Assembly: GCA_963841705.1 (NCBI GenBank)
Contig: CAWJDY010000079.1
Coordinates: 1 to 64,000 of the forward strand
Reading direction: 5' to 3'
Origin: VAZQ01 sp963841705
GTDB taxonomy: Bacteria; Pseudomonadota; Alphaproteobacteria; Rhizobiales; Xanthobacteraceae
DNA: 64,000 nucleotides
Part shown: piece by piece, positions 25,601-35,026 of the stretch
How positions within the stretch are numbered: the first letter of the stretch is position 1
Layout: every line of letters starts with the position of its first letter
Program-made: the position numbers and the translations under genes
The notes under the pieces: generated by a model
Told to the model about the DNA's origin: nothing
Databases searched by the model: none
Seen by the model: only the letters and a program-made list of their open reading frames with translations

Positions 25601-26902
25601 ATGAGGCAGAAAACGGTCTGGTTGTTAGCTCTCAGGTGCACGGCAGTCGTTATCGCTGCCTGCAATATTTTAATTCAGGCGGTTGGCCCCCAGCCGGTGA
25701 ACAAGTCGTATCTAACAGGAGGCTGCGATACTCCGCAGACGCCATTCTGCGACGCCTTGATGGTCCCGATTCCAAATTGGACCGGGCATGTATTTCACCT
25801 TGCCCAGGATTATCCGACCGCGGTTGGTCCCGATGTCCAGCCATGGCTGCAATTCGACCTCAAGACCCAACCCGATCAATACCTCAATACCGCGTTGAGT
25901 TATTTTTTTGAAGGCAACATTCGGACGGATACCGAATTGAGTTTTGACCCGACGCTCAACACGGTGCGAGCCTGGTACAACGCGCCGTGGCAAGACGTGG
26001 GGACAAACGGTCGTGAGTTCGTTCACGGGCTTACACGCGAGCGCGTATCCCGCCCGCAGGAGCTTGGAGCGCAGCAACTGCAACAATGGAACAATTACGC
26101 AGTAGGTTTCTATAACGCGCCCGGCGGCATGATCATCGGCCGCGTGTGGAAAGATCATGGCAATCCCGACCCCACCGGCGCGTCGTTTCCAAATGGAACC
26201 GTCGCCGCCAAGCTCATATTCACGACCGCATCGCAAGCGGAGGTGCTCTATTTGAAAGGCTCACCCGAATGGCAGGCATACGTGTATGCGGACCCCAATG
26301 ATCCCGCTCCGAAGGCAACAAGCCCGCGTGCAGTGTTGAGTGTTCGCCTGCTGCAAATCGATATTGCCGTGAAGGACGATCGCCTGTCGGACACAACCGG
26401 CTGGGTGTTTGGAACGTTCGTCTATGGCGCCGGTCCCGGGGGACAAAGCGGCAGCGGTTGGACCAATGTCTCCTCAGTGGGCGTCATCTGGGGAAATGAC
26501 CCGGGGTATTCTGGTACGGGTCCTCTTGCACAAACCTGGCTGAATCCCGCAGTCCACATGCCGCATGTCGGATATCAGGGGCGTCTAAACGGACCGATCG
26601 ACAACCCCGTGTCGTCCTGCCTGTCGTGTCACTCGACTGCGGAAGTGCCTGCCGGCACGATGGTACCGCCGAGTGGCGCGAACCCCGCGCCCTGGTTTGG
26701 GAATATCAAATCCGGAACGCCATTTGATGCGGGACGACAATCGACGGACTATTCGCTCCAACTGTCCGTCGGTATCGCAAATTTCACGGCCAATCACGGC
26801 GCGAGCATTGCAATGGCAACGCCGGAGCAGAGGCTGAAGCAGCTCCGCAGCATAGAAGCTCTCGACGAGCTGCCGCCCCGGGCCGGTGGGGCGATCCATT
26901 GA
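25601..26902 (+). CDS. Single-haem c-type lipoprotein of unknown family
   Basis: 433 residues. The N-terminus is a hydrophobic signal with lipobox-like VIAAC near residue 21, so it is probably lipid-anchored outside the inner membrane. One CxxCH haem motif occurs late (SCLSCHSTAE, about residue 345). The large middle is rich in aromatic and Gly residues with beta-type segments. It lies between two secreted peptidases and ends 28 bases from the convergent S10 gene. Role unknown; possibly an electron carrier or sensor. Confidence 0.6.
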   Translation: MRQKTVWLLALRCTAVVIAACNILIQAVGPQPVNKSYLTGGCDTPQTPFCDALMVPIPNWTGHVFHLAQDYPTAVGPDVQPWLQFDLKTQPDQYLNTALSYFFEGNIRTDTELSFDPTLNTVRAWYNAPWQDVGTNGREFVHGLTRERVSRPQELGAQQLQQWNNYAVGFYNAPGGMIIGRVWKDHGNPDPTGASFPNGTVAAKLIFTTASQAEVLYLKGSPEWQAYVYADPNDPAPKATSPRAVLSVRLLQIDIAVKDDRLSDTTGWVFGTFVYGAGPGGQSGSGWTNVSSVGVIWGNDPGYSGTGPLAQTWLNPAVHMPHVGYQGRLNGPIDNPVSSCLSCHSTAEVPAGTMVPPSGANPAPWFGNIKSGTPFDAGRQSTDYSLQLSVGIANFTANHGASIAMATPEQRLKQLRSIEALDELPPRAGGAIH

Positions 26903-26930
26903 AACGCCTTTCTCGGATTGGCTGTCATGC

Positions 26931-28568
26931 TCAGTAGGGCGTGCGACTGAAACGTCTGCGGTATGGCGAACGGCTAATGCGCTCGGCTTCCTGGGACGCG
27001 CGCCTAGCGGCAACAGCAGGGGAATACATCCTTGTGCCTTCGTAGAACGTGGCAAGATCCGCCCGCATCGAAAATCTCAACTCGTTGTCGAGATAAACCA
27101 TGTGGCCGGATGGATAATTGTGGATTGTAAGATTATTGCGAGCGTGCGGATCGCTCAGCGGCATATTCTCAAAATTCAAGACCGTCTGAAAAAATGGTGT
27201 TACCGCGTCATAGTAGCCATTCGCAGAAAACACTTTCAGATATGGATTCAGCGCCATTGCCGCCGCGAGATCCCCGGCAGTGTACAGTCTGTCGGCGCCA
27301 CCTGTTTGCGCTCCCGTCGGGTCGACATGGCCGAAGTCCCAATTCAGGAATGCCTGATCGTTCATATCCATAAAGGGCGATGTCGACGTAAATTGGAGCT
27401 CGTCGTTCAGGTAGACGTTCCACATGGCCGTATACACTCCGCCAACGGCCGTCATGGTTGGATCATTGCCGCCTGAATTCGGGTCTATCAATCCCGCAAT
27501 TCCGGTGTCCTCCGCCGTGACGCGACCATCATATGCCCCTATGGCAACTCCTTCGTCCTGAAGGAGGCTGGTAAGGAATGTTGTCCCGCCCCCTGCCGCC
27601 AGATCGAGTTGCCAGTACTTCAGTACGACAGGCGGGATCCCGAGAATATTGCTCAACGCCTGAAGGACCTCTGGGTCCACTTTCGGGAACGCCACCGCTG
27701 CAGATGCATATGGCCCCCGCGCGAACTGTTCGACCTCTTTCATGAAGCTGGGCAAGTCGGAAGGAGCGGGTGAGACCGTCACTTTCTTGTGGAACCAGCT
27801 ATCTGCCGCCAGAGTCGGGAGAAGGCCGACCGAATTGCCCGTCTGAGAATAGTCAAGGATCGACGACTGCAGAACTACCCCGTTCAGATCCACGCCATCC
27901 TCATGCAGCAACCAGGTAAGTACGCAGGTTCGGGGTGTCCCATATGATTCGCCGAACAGGAACTTGGGGGAATTCCAGCGGTTAAACACCGTCAGGTAAC
28001 GCTTCACGAACTGCTTGATAGAGCGTGCATCTTCATCAACTCCCCAAAAGTCCCCGTTCTTGCCCGGCGCGATTGCCGCCGAGTAGCCGGTGCCAACGGG
28101 ATTGATGAAGACCAGATCGGAATGCTCGAGCAGGCTGTCCCGATTGTCCTCGAGTGCGTATGGAGCGGGTGGCGTGAAGAAAGGCATATTGGTCTTTATC
28201 CGCCGGGGCCCGAAAGACCCAAGCAGGAGATAGACCGACGAAGATCCGGGACCTCCATTATAGAAGAAGGTAACAGGACGACTGGCTGGGGGCGTGACGT
28301 TGGCGGTGAATGCAACGTAGAATATCTTGGCCGTCGGCCGAGCACTATATTGATCGGCTATGACAAGATGACCCGCTCTTGCCGTATACGGTATCTTCGT
28401 CCCGTCGATGGTCAGCGTGTGCTGGGTGATTGCAGCATTCTCAGTCGCATCGCTGATCGAATCATCCTTGCCGGAGCCATACGGGGTCGTGTCCAGGAGC
28501 GGCTGATCTGGCCCCGCCTCCTGCGTGTGGACTGCGTCATTCATCGCGGTATGCGATTTGGGAGTCAT
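26931..28568 (-). CDS. S10 family serine carboxypeptidase
   Basis: Alpha/beta-hydrolase carboxypeptidase. Substrate-binding FFYNGGPGSSS, nucleophile Ser in FLFGESYGTPR, DLVFINPVGTGYS, and the late Asp (about VFSANGYYDAVTPF) and His (NYPSGHMVYLD) complete the triad. ATG 28568 has GGAGG upstream, giving 545 residues; a longer frame starts at 28670. No clear signal peptide. Like the nearby S53 enzyme, S10 peptidases act in acid conditions, so the pair could finish peptide breakdown together. Confidence 0.9.
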   Translation of the reverse strand: MTPKSHTAMNDAVHTQEAGPDQPLLDTTPYGSGKDDSISDATENAAITQHTLTIDGTKIPYTARAGHLVIADQYSARPTAKIFYVAFTANVTPPASRPVTFFYNGGPGSSSVYLLLGSFGPRRIKTNMPFFTPPAPYALEDNRDSLLEHSDLVFINPVGTGYSAAIAPGKNGDFWGVDEDARSIKQFVKRYLTVFNRWNSPKFLFGESYGTPRTCVLTWLLHEDGVDLNGVVLQSSILDYSQTGNSVGLLPTLAADSWFHKKVTVSPAPSDLPSFMKEVEQFARGPYASAAVAFPKVDPEVLQALSNILGIPPVVLKYWQLDLAAGGGTTFLTSLLQDEGVAIGAYDGRVTAEDTGIAGLIDPNSGGNDPTMTAVGGVYTAMWNVYLNDELQFTSTSPFMDMNDQAFLNWDFGHVDPTGAQTGGADRLYTAGDLAAAMALNPYLKVFSANGYYDAVTPFFQTVLNFENMPLSDPHARNNLTIHNYPSGHMVYLDNELRFSMRADLATFYEGTRMYSPAVAARRASQEAERISRSPYRRRFSRTPY

Positions 28569-28700
28569 GAGGCCTCCATCAACTCGACTTTTCCGATCTA
28601 TTGACCCTTGCACCTCTTCTCCTGTGTGACGAGCGTCACACTCGAAGCAAAATTCTTTTGATTGTCGCAACGGCAGTAGCTGTCGTCAAATCAGATTTGC

Positions 28701-28865
28701 CTATCGGCTGGGAGCTGGCGCGCGCGCAACAAGCCGCGCGGGGGTCCAAGGGCGGCCGATGGGAGCACGGGGATTCTTCAGCCATTCCAGAATCTGAAGC
28801 CGCTTCTCATTGCCTAAGGCGCGTAAAGCTGTGGGAATATAACTTTTGCTAATCCTATAATTTAT
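28701..28865 (-). pseudogene. ArsR-type regulator remnant
   Basis: ALRALGNEKRLQILEWLKNP matches the first helices of ArsR-family repressors (ALKALGNxxRLQILEWLKxP). After NPRA the frame loses similarity and stops at 28701; no recognition helix is left. A fragment divergent from the cupin gene. Confidence 0.6.
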
Positions 28866-28949
28866 GCCACATTGGGCTGCTCTCGTGGAAGAGCTAAGAG
28901 CGACAGCAATAAATGCTGAAGCCAACTGTAACGCAGGAGCACAAAAGCC

Positions 28950-29327
28950 ATGGGTGAACCAGCCTACTCCTACGCGACGCACCTAAACATCAAGTTTGAC
29001 CCTCTCAAGCTGATCGACGTGTCTTCACTAGCCGAGGACGTTACGGACAAATGGTATAATCAGACACTCTGCAAGGTAAATGACTCCGTCGTGCGCCTTG
29101 GCGTAATGCAAGGCGAATACCACTGGCACAAGCACGATAACGACGATGAGTTCTTCTTTGTGCTAAGCGGAAAATTCATTGTCGACCTTGAGGGCCGCTC
29201 GGTTGAGCTTCTGCCCAATCAGGGCTTCGTTGTGCCAAAGGGCGTTATGCACTGCACGCGAGCCCCGGAAAAGAGCATCATTTTAATGGTCGAAACGGCT
29301 GCAATCGTGCCGACTGGCGACACTTGA
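28950..29327 (+). CDS. Small cupin protein
   Basis: 125 residues, single cupin barrel. Metal-site motif YHWHKHDNDDEFFFVLSG (His-x-His ... Glu) and second motif GFVVPKGVMHCTRAP with the third His. Likely a metal-dependent sugar/small-molecule binding or isomerase-type protein. AGGAG lies 11 bases before the ATG. Close to an ArsR remnant on the other strand. Confidence 0.85.
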   Translation: MGEPAYSYATHLNIKFDPLKLIDVSSLAEDVTDKWYNQTLCKVNDSVVRLGVMQGEYHWHKHDNDDEFFFVLSGKFIVDLEGRSVELLPNQGFVVPKGVMHCTRAPEKSIILMVETAAIVPTGDT

Positions 29328-29847
29328 GCACGGAGATCAAAGCGGACGAGCCAATCCGTTGCGCGCTGGATACGCGAGCCAAGCGTGCCGCTTTGCTGCA
29401 CCTGCTCACGGCAGAAGCTGGCACGAACGAGAAGCGTTGACGCGCGATGCTAACGTCGGATGACAGAGGTAGAGTAGACCTGCTGCGAGCGCACTGGTAC
29501 CGCTCGTTTTCTACGCGCTTGAATTCGACCGCGCGTCCTCGGTAAGCCCGCCACTATGTTTTCCCGTTCTGAGCCAGATTTTCCTTATACCGTCTTGCGA
29601 ACAAGTCGAAATGCTTCCGAGGTAGGACTGTGCCCGCCCGGTGGCCTCTCGCGCACGTAATTAGACATGGCTAAATGCGTATGTGCGCGTGTCCCAGCAC
29701 GCTGTCGCTCGTTTCGCAGCGCACACGCGCCGCAGCACCCTATCGCGCTTCACAAACCGACAAATCTCCGTGTGTCCGTTGGAAGAAATCGCGACGATGG
29801 CTTACCTTCACGTGGTCGGGCTCGCGCGTCGTTGTAAAGAGGAATTC
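29328..29847. other. Mostly gene-free stretch
   Basis: A TTG at 29325 overlapping the cupin stop opens a 38-residue frame (ending TAEAGTNEKR); this is too weak to call a gene. The rest shows no recognisable feature. Confidence 0.3.
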
Positions 29848-30080
29848 ATGCCGACAGTCGCCGTGGTATCCGTCCTCTTCGCCGTTCTATTGCTGGGCGT
29901 CGAGGCGGCATGCGCCGCGCCGTGGTGTGCCCAGTACGGTGGCGGGGGAGGTGGAACGAATTGTGGGTTCTATTCCTTTCAACAATGCATGGCCGCGGTT
30001 CGGGAAATGGTGGGTTCTGCACCCAGAACCAATTCGAAAATCCCTATTGGGGTGGTCGGGCGAGGCCCCGTCAGAGGTGA
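29848..30080 (+). pseudogene. DUF3551 protein, frameshifted
   Basis: A signal peptide (MPTVAVVSVLFAVLLLGVEA) is followed by the DUF3551 core APWCAQYGGG...NCGFYSFQQCMAAV. Then the frame breaks at the T pair 29999-30000; one more T would give SGNGGFCTQNQFENPYWGGR and a stop at 30080, the usual 77-residue length. DUF3551 proteins are small secreted Cys-rich rhizobial proteins of unknown role. The single-base change may be an error. AGAGG precedes the ATG. Confidence 0.8.
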
Positions 30081-30094
30081 AGTGCGTTTTGGTG

Positions 30095-30424
30095 TCATCG
30101 CGTTGACTCCAAGCGGAAGTGTATGGCCAGCCAAATAGTAGGTTGGTCCTTTGCGGTCCACGTCACCCAATGGGACCGGTGAGCGGCGATCAGGACGTGG
30201 TCGCCCGGACGAAGATTACGCTCACCTTCGCCCTCAATGCGGAGACCCGCCGAGCCGGCGAGGAGCAGGACCCATTCGTCATCTCCTTGACGATGTGGTT
30301 TATCCACCGGCGTGGACTGACCAGTCGAGACGATCCGCTCGATACGCACGTCCTCTCGCGAAAGAAGCTCGGTGAAGATCTCCCCGTCTGCGCGAGCAGG
30401 AAGGTCATCGAAAAGATTGATCAC
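30095..30424 (-). CDS. Cupin domain protein
   Basis: 109 residues from GTG 30424. Cupin motifs: HRQGDDEWVLLLAGSAGLRI (one His, Glu) and RPGDHVLIAAHRSHWVTW. Small phosphomannose-isomerase-like cupins of this type often have unknown substrates. The start codon overlaps the stop of a decayed recombinase frame (TGA/GTG), probably by chance. Confidence 0.85.
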   Translation of the reverse strand: MINLFDDLPARADGEIFTELLSREDVRIERIVSTGQSTPVDKPHRQGDDEWVLLLAGSAGLRIEGEGERNLRPGDHVLIAAHRSHWVTWTAKDQPTIWLAIHFRLESTR

Positions 30425-30546
30425 GAGCCAGGTCTCCCGTCCGCGGCAAAGGTGATTTGATCGGCGATCAATTGCGGCTTGCTGTGAATCCTTGGCCGGT
30501 CGAGCTCCTCTGCCAGCGCGCGCACGGAGCCCAGCTCAAGATAGCA
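30421..30546 (-). pseudogene. Serine recombinase C-terminal remnant
   Basis: YLELGSVRALAEELDRPRIH, then SK, matches the start of the recombinase (PF07508-type) domain of large serine recombinases (LGSVRxLxxELDxxGIxSK). Only this segment survives before a stop at 30421. Confidence 0.55.
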
Positions 30547-30901
30547 TGCCGGCTGCCGAGGACCACACCCTATCACATTCAGTGAACGTGAGTTTATGCA
30601 TCACAGCAAACTTGAAAATCTTGTTTACGAAGACGGCGCACGACGCCAGAGATCCGGCTCCGTAGGACTCAGGCCGCCCCCAGTGATCATAATGCTACGG
30701 ATTTGTTAGGCTGGTAAGAAGGTAATGAATGAGAGAGTGACGCCTTTTTACTTCGCCCCAGAACTGTGATTGATCGAACTGACGGGGGTCTCATCCGGGA
30801 CCTCAGGCGGATAGCCCAGCGCCGCTCGCGCCGGGATAGATGCGTTCGGTGTTGACACACGGAATGCCGCTGTCATCATTCGGCGAGAGGGAAAACCGTG
30901 A
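30547..30901. other. Gene-free stretch upstream of the 2-hydroxyacid dehydrogenase
   Basis: No gene or known repeat recognised; presumably contains the promoter of the dehydrogenase gene. GAGAGGGAAAACC immediately before 30902 is a plausible ribosome binding site. Confidence 0.4.
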
Positions 30902-32092
30902 ATGAGCGGCCTGGACGACTGCTACAACATCTTCGACCTGCGCGAGGTCGCGAAAAAGCGACTTCCGAAGGGCGTGTTCGAGTTCCTCGATCGTGGCACC
31001 GAGGACGAGGTGGCGCTCGCCAACAACCGCGCGGCGTTCGAGCGGCTCAAGCTGAAGCATCGCGCGTTAGTGGATATGACCAACCGCACAATGGCAACGA
31101 CGCTGTTCGGAAAGCCGGTGTCCATGCCGATGGCGATCGCACCGACCGGCGTTGCCGGTCTATGCTGGTATCACGGCGAGCTTGAGCTTGCGAAAGCAGC
31201 AGCGGCCGCGAAGATTCCATTCACGGTTGCGACTGGCGCGATGACGCCGATGGAGGAGATCGCCGAGAAGGCTTCGGGTCGGTTGTGGATGCAGCTCTAT
31301 GTTTGGCATGAGCGCAAGCTTTCCTACGAGCTGATCGACCGAGCTAAGAACGCCGGGTTCGAGGCGCTGATCATTACCGTCGATACGGCGGCGCCACCCA
31401 ATCGTGAATACAACGCCAGGAATGGCTTTAATTTGCCGTTCCGGTTGAGCGCCCGCGCGGCCATCGACATGATGGGCAAGCCGCGCTGGCTGGCGCTGGT
31501 GATGTGGCGCTATCTCGTGAATGGCGGCATGCCGCGTTACGAGAACTATCCGGCGCATTTGCGATATTCGATTCGTACCGATCCATCGGTGAACGCCGTA
31601 ATGCGGCGCGACAGCCTGTCGTGGGAAGACATCAAGATCTTCCGCACTATGTGGCCCGGTATCTTGATGGTGAAGGGTATCAATCGTCCCGACGATGCGT
31701 TGCGCGCGATCGAGCACGGCTGTGACGGCATAATCGTCTCGAACCATGGCGGACGCAACATGGACAGCGCTGTCGCCTCTATCGACGCGTTACCGGAGAT
31801 CGCCGAGACGGTCGGCGCGAAGGCAACCGTGCTGCTGGACAGCGGCGTGCGCCGTGGCTCCGACATCGCCAAGGCGCTCGCGCTCGGTGCCAAGGCCGTG
31901 CTGACCGGTCGCGCGACGCTTTACGGCACGTCGGTCGGCGGCGAGGCCGGAGCCGCCAAGGCGATCTCCGTGCTTCGCAAGGAGCTTGACAACACCATGG
32001 TGTATTGCGGCTGCAACACGGTCGACGAAATCACGCCCGACATTCTGTTCGAGCCCCGCGCTGTCAATTCGGCGGTGGGGTTCGTCGGTTGA
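30902..32092 (+). CDS. FMN-dependent alpha-hydroxyacid dehydrogenase/oxidase (LldD-like)
   Basis: 396 residues, TIM-barrel flavoprotein that oxidises an L-2-hydroxyacid such as lactate. Features: APTGVAGLCWYHGE, LWMQLYVWHE, catalytic His-Arg pair in IIVSNHGGRNMDS, FMN phosphate loop LLDSGVRRGSDIAKALALGA. Most family members read HGGRQLD; here it is HGGRNMD, so substrate preference may differ. No signal peptide; probably feeds electrons to the membrane or to oxygen. No lactate permease adjacent. Confidence 0.92.
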   Translation: MSGLDDCYNIFDLREVAKKRLPKGVFEFLDRGTEDEVALANNRAAFERLKLKHRALVDMTNRTMATTLFGKPVSMPMAIAPTGVAGLCWYHGELELAKAAAAAKIPFTVATGAMTPMEEIAEKASGRLWMQLYVWHERKLSYELIDRAKNAGFEALIITVDTAAPPNREYNARNGFNLPFRLSARAAIDMMGKPRWLALVMWRYLVNGGMPRYENYPAHLRYSIRTDPSVNAVMRRDSLSWEDIKIFRTMWPGILMVKGINRPDDALRAIEHGCDGIIVSNHGGRNMDSAVASIDALPEIAETVGAKATVLLDSGVRRGSDIAKALALGAKAVLTGRATLYGTSVGGEAGAAKAISVLRKELDNTMVYCGCNTVDEITPDILFEPRAVNSAVGFVG

Positions 32093-32490
32093 CACCGGCG
32101 CTGCCCTTCGCAGGTGTCGGCGGGTCCGCTTTACCCTAGACGGCGAACGAGACTTGCGCTGCCGAGCTAGGCAGCTTCACGGGTTGGCAAGGAAAATCTT
32201 CACGTCGCATCGCTGGTCGGTGTAGCCATGTGTTCGGCCTGTTTGTGCGGTTCACATGACCGCTGGCCATAATGCCCTCCGCGGATCAGGTCCCGGTCAA
32301 AAGCCCCCGCGCCAATTGCATCTACTTCGGCAAGGACCTGAAGGGGCGCGGTTTGGCATGATCTATCTGTCTGCCGAATCGCGCGGACCATTTGGCGCGT
32401 TGAGGAAAGCCGAACGGTGAGGTCGAAATGGGTGCAGCATGAGCATGGTTAAGACTATCTTCCGCGCTCTAGGCGGGCGCGATCGGGATT
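32093..32490. other. Gene-free stretch
   Basis: I see no convincing gene, repeat or RNA here. Confidence 0.3.
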
Positions 32491-32967
32491 ATGATCAAAA
32501 TTCTCCTTCTGAATCTCTGTGATGCGGTCGGCGTTGTGACGGCGCGGGACGGATTGCAGCGGCTCGTCAGGCTTTGGCTCGGCGGCACGTTGACTCAGAT
32601 TGGCGTCAGCGACCTTTGGGCGGCGCTCGGCCGGCCGGACCCCAATACGAATATTTTCAAGACCGGCTTCAAGGTCACCGTGGGGCTTGGGATGGCCGTC
32701 TTCTACGCGTTGGTGTTCGAGCCCCGAATCCCTGGCAGCACGATGCCGAAAGGCCTCGCTTATGCACTCTTTGCCTGGGTGCTGAACGCCTTCGTCGTTC
32801 TCCCGCTGTCGGGTGAAGGAATTGCCGGCGCACGCCTACTGACAGTGCTTGGAATGATGTGTCTTGCCATCGCACACACCGCCTTCTTCATTATTCTGGC
32901 TTATGTCTATGCTGCACTCCAAGGGACGCTGAAACGCCCGGCGCTCGCGCGAGCAGATCTGAGATAG
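32491..32967 (+). CDS. Hypothetical membrane protein, about four TM
   Basis: 158 residues with hydrophobic segments at about 60-80, 88-105 and 112-142 plus a weaker one at the start. The conserved-looking loop AALGRPDPNTNIFKTGFKVT follows the first helix. No family assigned with confidence. Stand-alone gene. Confidence 0.65.
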   Translation: MIKILLLNLCDAVGVVTARDGLQRLVRLWLGGTLTQIGVSDLWAALGRPDPNTNIFKTGFKVTVGLGMAVFYALVFEPRIPGSTMPKGLAYALFAWVLNAFVVLPLSGEGIAGARLLTVLGMMCLAIAHTAFFIILAYVYAALQGTLKRPALARADLR

Positions 32968-33147
32968 AGCGCCGAACATGCCGTTCTTGGCGGTGGTGTC
33001 GGAGTGCAGTTCGACTACGGCTTGATCGTCCTTAGGGCCCCTCGAACAAAGACGTTTTGCTAATCGGACGCGAGCGCGTTGAGGTCAGCCGTCTTTTTCG
33101 CTGACGATCTAACCGACTGCGCAACGCTGGGTCGGCCCTCGGCGGCC

Positions 33148-33432
33148 TCAGCAACCACGGCAGATATTGAGCTGCGGGTCGATGTTGCGATCCTGGCCCG
33201 CTCGCGATGGCTCGGCGGGCTTTGGCGGCTCCGCAAACTGCTCCTCCTGGCGGGCGAGATCGGGGGGAAGGTCACTCAATCTTGGTTGCCGATGTCCGAC
33301 TGGCGCCTGCCATGCGGCCCCCACCGTCGAGGGCTGTCGATACGCGGGTGATAGTGATGTCGGGGTTTCCTGCGCCAAGGCGCCGCCGGCTGCGAGCGTC
33401 AGGATCGCCGCACAAATCGCTGCTGGTCGCAT
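33148..33432 (-). CDS. Small exported protein
   Basis: From ATG 33432 the protein has a clean signal peptide (MRPAAICAAILTLAAGGALA, cut before QETP) and a Pro/Arg-rich mature part of about 75 residues ending in NICRGC. It looks like a rhizobial periplasmic protein of unknown role. A longer frame starts at 33492. Confidence 0.6.
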   Translation of the reverse strand: MRPAAICAAILTLAAGGALAQETPTSLSPAYRQPSTVGAAWQAPVGHRQPRLSDLPPDLARQEEQFAEPPKPAEPSRAGQDRNIDPQLNICRGC

Positions 33433-34153
33433 GAGAATACTCTTTTCAGCACAGAACGTCTGGATCGCACCGCGAAGCCGAACGATGCCCATATCTCAGT
33501 CTGCCCATGACCCGCGGGCCTCAAATGATTACGCAACGCAAGCGCGCTACATGATTCTTGCTGCGTACTGACCGCAATTGCGGTGATTTTGCACGGCAAA
33601 CGCCGCGGAGGAATTTTGGTTTTGATTGGGCGGATCGAGCGGGACGTAACCGCAATCTATCCAATGGTATGCTGTGCGTAACGCTCGAAATTAAACCGGG
33701 CATCGATGGCTGGGCCATTATCTGAGCCCACGCTCTTGGCCCCGCCGATGAAATGATTGAATAGTGGCTAGGATTAGCTTGCTGCGATGCAGCGATGTCT
33801 CCTATGGATCAAAAGCACGCATTACCGCGCCGCAGCAGCATGGCCGCTTCGGCTCGAAGTGCGGACATATGTTCGTCATCGCAAAAAGGCATGTCTCCAG
33901 CATTGTAAGGTCAGCGACCAGCCGGGACGGGCGATCCGCATAATCGGTGGCAGCCTAGGCATTCATCCTCCACACGCTGCACAGACGTCCTTACATATAG
34001 TTTGTGATCGGAATGTACCGGACGACTGCGGACGTGCCACCCCTCCGCCATCTCACCGTATTGTGGTTTGGAAGCGTATGCAGCTGCCGCTGCTGCTCAG
34101 AGCCCGAGGCACGGCGCATGCTCCGATGATCGCCGCTGCGGCTGATGGACCAG
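33433..34153. other. Intergenic stretch with repeat fragments
   Basis: About 33817-33870 contains GCATTACCGCGCCGCAGCAG and GGACATATGTTCG. GCATTACCGCGCCGCAGCA recurs at about 44168-44190. No gene is seen; the open frames here look spurious. Confidence 0.4.
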
Positions 34154-35026
34154 CTAATGCGGCGGCATCGGCATGTAGAGCGGCGGCTGACCCTGATACT
34201 TCATCCGGCGCCGGAGCGCGTCGTCATCGGCGCCATATGGCTTGAGATACACATAGTAGCGGTCGGTGCGCTCGATGATGTCATCGTCGGGATCGCTGCG
34301 TTCGCTGATGAGGCTGACGCTCTCGAAGCGAATATGCATGTAGCCGGGCATGAGCTCGGTCCATTCCTTGAGATTGGGCTCGAAGACCGTCTCGTAGGTC
34401 TGCGCTTTTGTCAGCTTGGCGACGGTCGCGCTTTCGCCGTTGGGAGCCCGTGCCGGGACCTCCTTCCAGGCCAAGCCCGACTGCTCGAACACGCGGACCG
34501 GCGTTTGCATCACATAGATCGAACGGCCCGGTTCGACATTGGTCATCTGCATGGTGAGCCGATATGATTTGCCGTCGGGCTCGTAGGCAATATTCACCAG
34601 CTCGACGTACAGTCCTTCATAAGCAGCATGTTGCAGGTTGAGAGCGGCGGCTCGCTTCTGATCCATGCGATAGTGCTGAACGCGGCCGATCGCATAATCG
34701 AGCCCAAAAGCCAGCGCGAAGAAGAGCGCAACCCCCAGCACAATTCTCGACCGCAGGAAGCCCAGCCCACGGCCGAGGCCGATCTGCGAGCGGATGATTT
34801 CCTGCCCCAGCCGACTTTCTGGGGCGCCGGCGCGCCGCAGTTTGGCGAGAACGCTTGCGCCGACGCTGCCCGCAGCCGCTGCGGTCTCGAGTTCCAACAG
34901 CCGCTCTTCAAGCCGGCTTGCACGCGACCGTTCCGCCTGCAGATCGTGCCACAGATGCGCGATCAGCGCCTCCTTGTCCGCAGCGGACAGGTTTTCGGCG
35001 AGCGGTGGCTGCCTTGCGTCCTTCAC
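34154..35026 (-). CDS. One-TM accessory protein of the copper-propeller operon
   Basis: 290 residues: N-terminal helical region with heptads (about 15-55, LQAERSRASRLEERLLELET), one TM segment (about 95-115, IVLGVALFFALAFGLDYAIG), then an extracytoplasmic beta-rich domain. The C-terminus ends QPPLYMPMPPH, where Met and His could bind copper. The ATG overlaps the stop of the ATPase gene by 4 bases, so it is translationally coupled. Probably the periplasmic partner of the ABC system; no family recognised. Confidence 0.75.
   Translation of the reverse strand: MKDARQPPLAENLSAADKEALIAHLWHDLQAERSRASRLEERLLELETAAAAGSVGASVLAKLRRAGAPESRLGQEIIRSQIGLGRGLGFLRSRIVLGVALFFALAFGLDYAIGRVQHYRMDQKRAAALNLQHAAYEGLYVELVNIAYEPDGKSYRLTMQMTNVEPGRSIYVMQTPVRVFEQSGLAWKEVPARAPNGESATVAKLTKAQTYETVFEPNLKEWTELMPGYMHIRFESVSLISERSDPDDDIIERTDRYYVYLKPYGADDDALRRRMKYQGQPPLYMPMPPH

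Noticed and set aside
33787..34245. 152-codon plus-strand frame
   Set aside because: Starts in repeat text and runs into the 3' end of the accessory gene on the other strand; no protein-like pattern.
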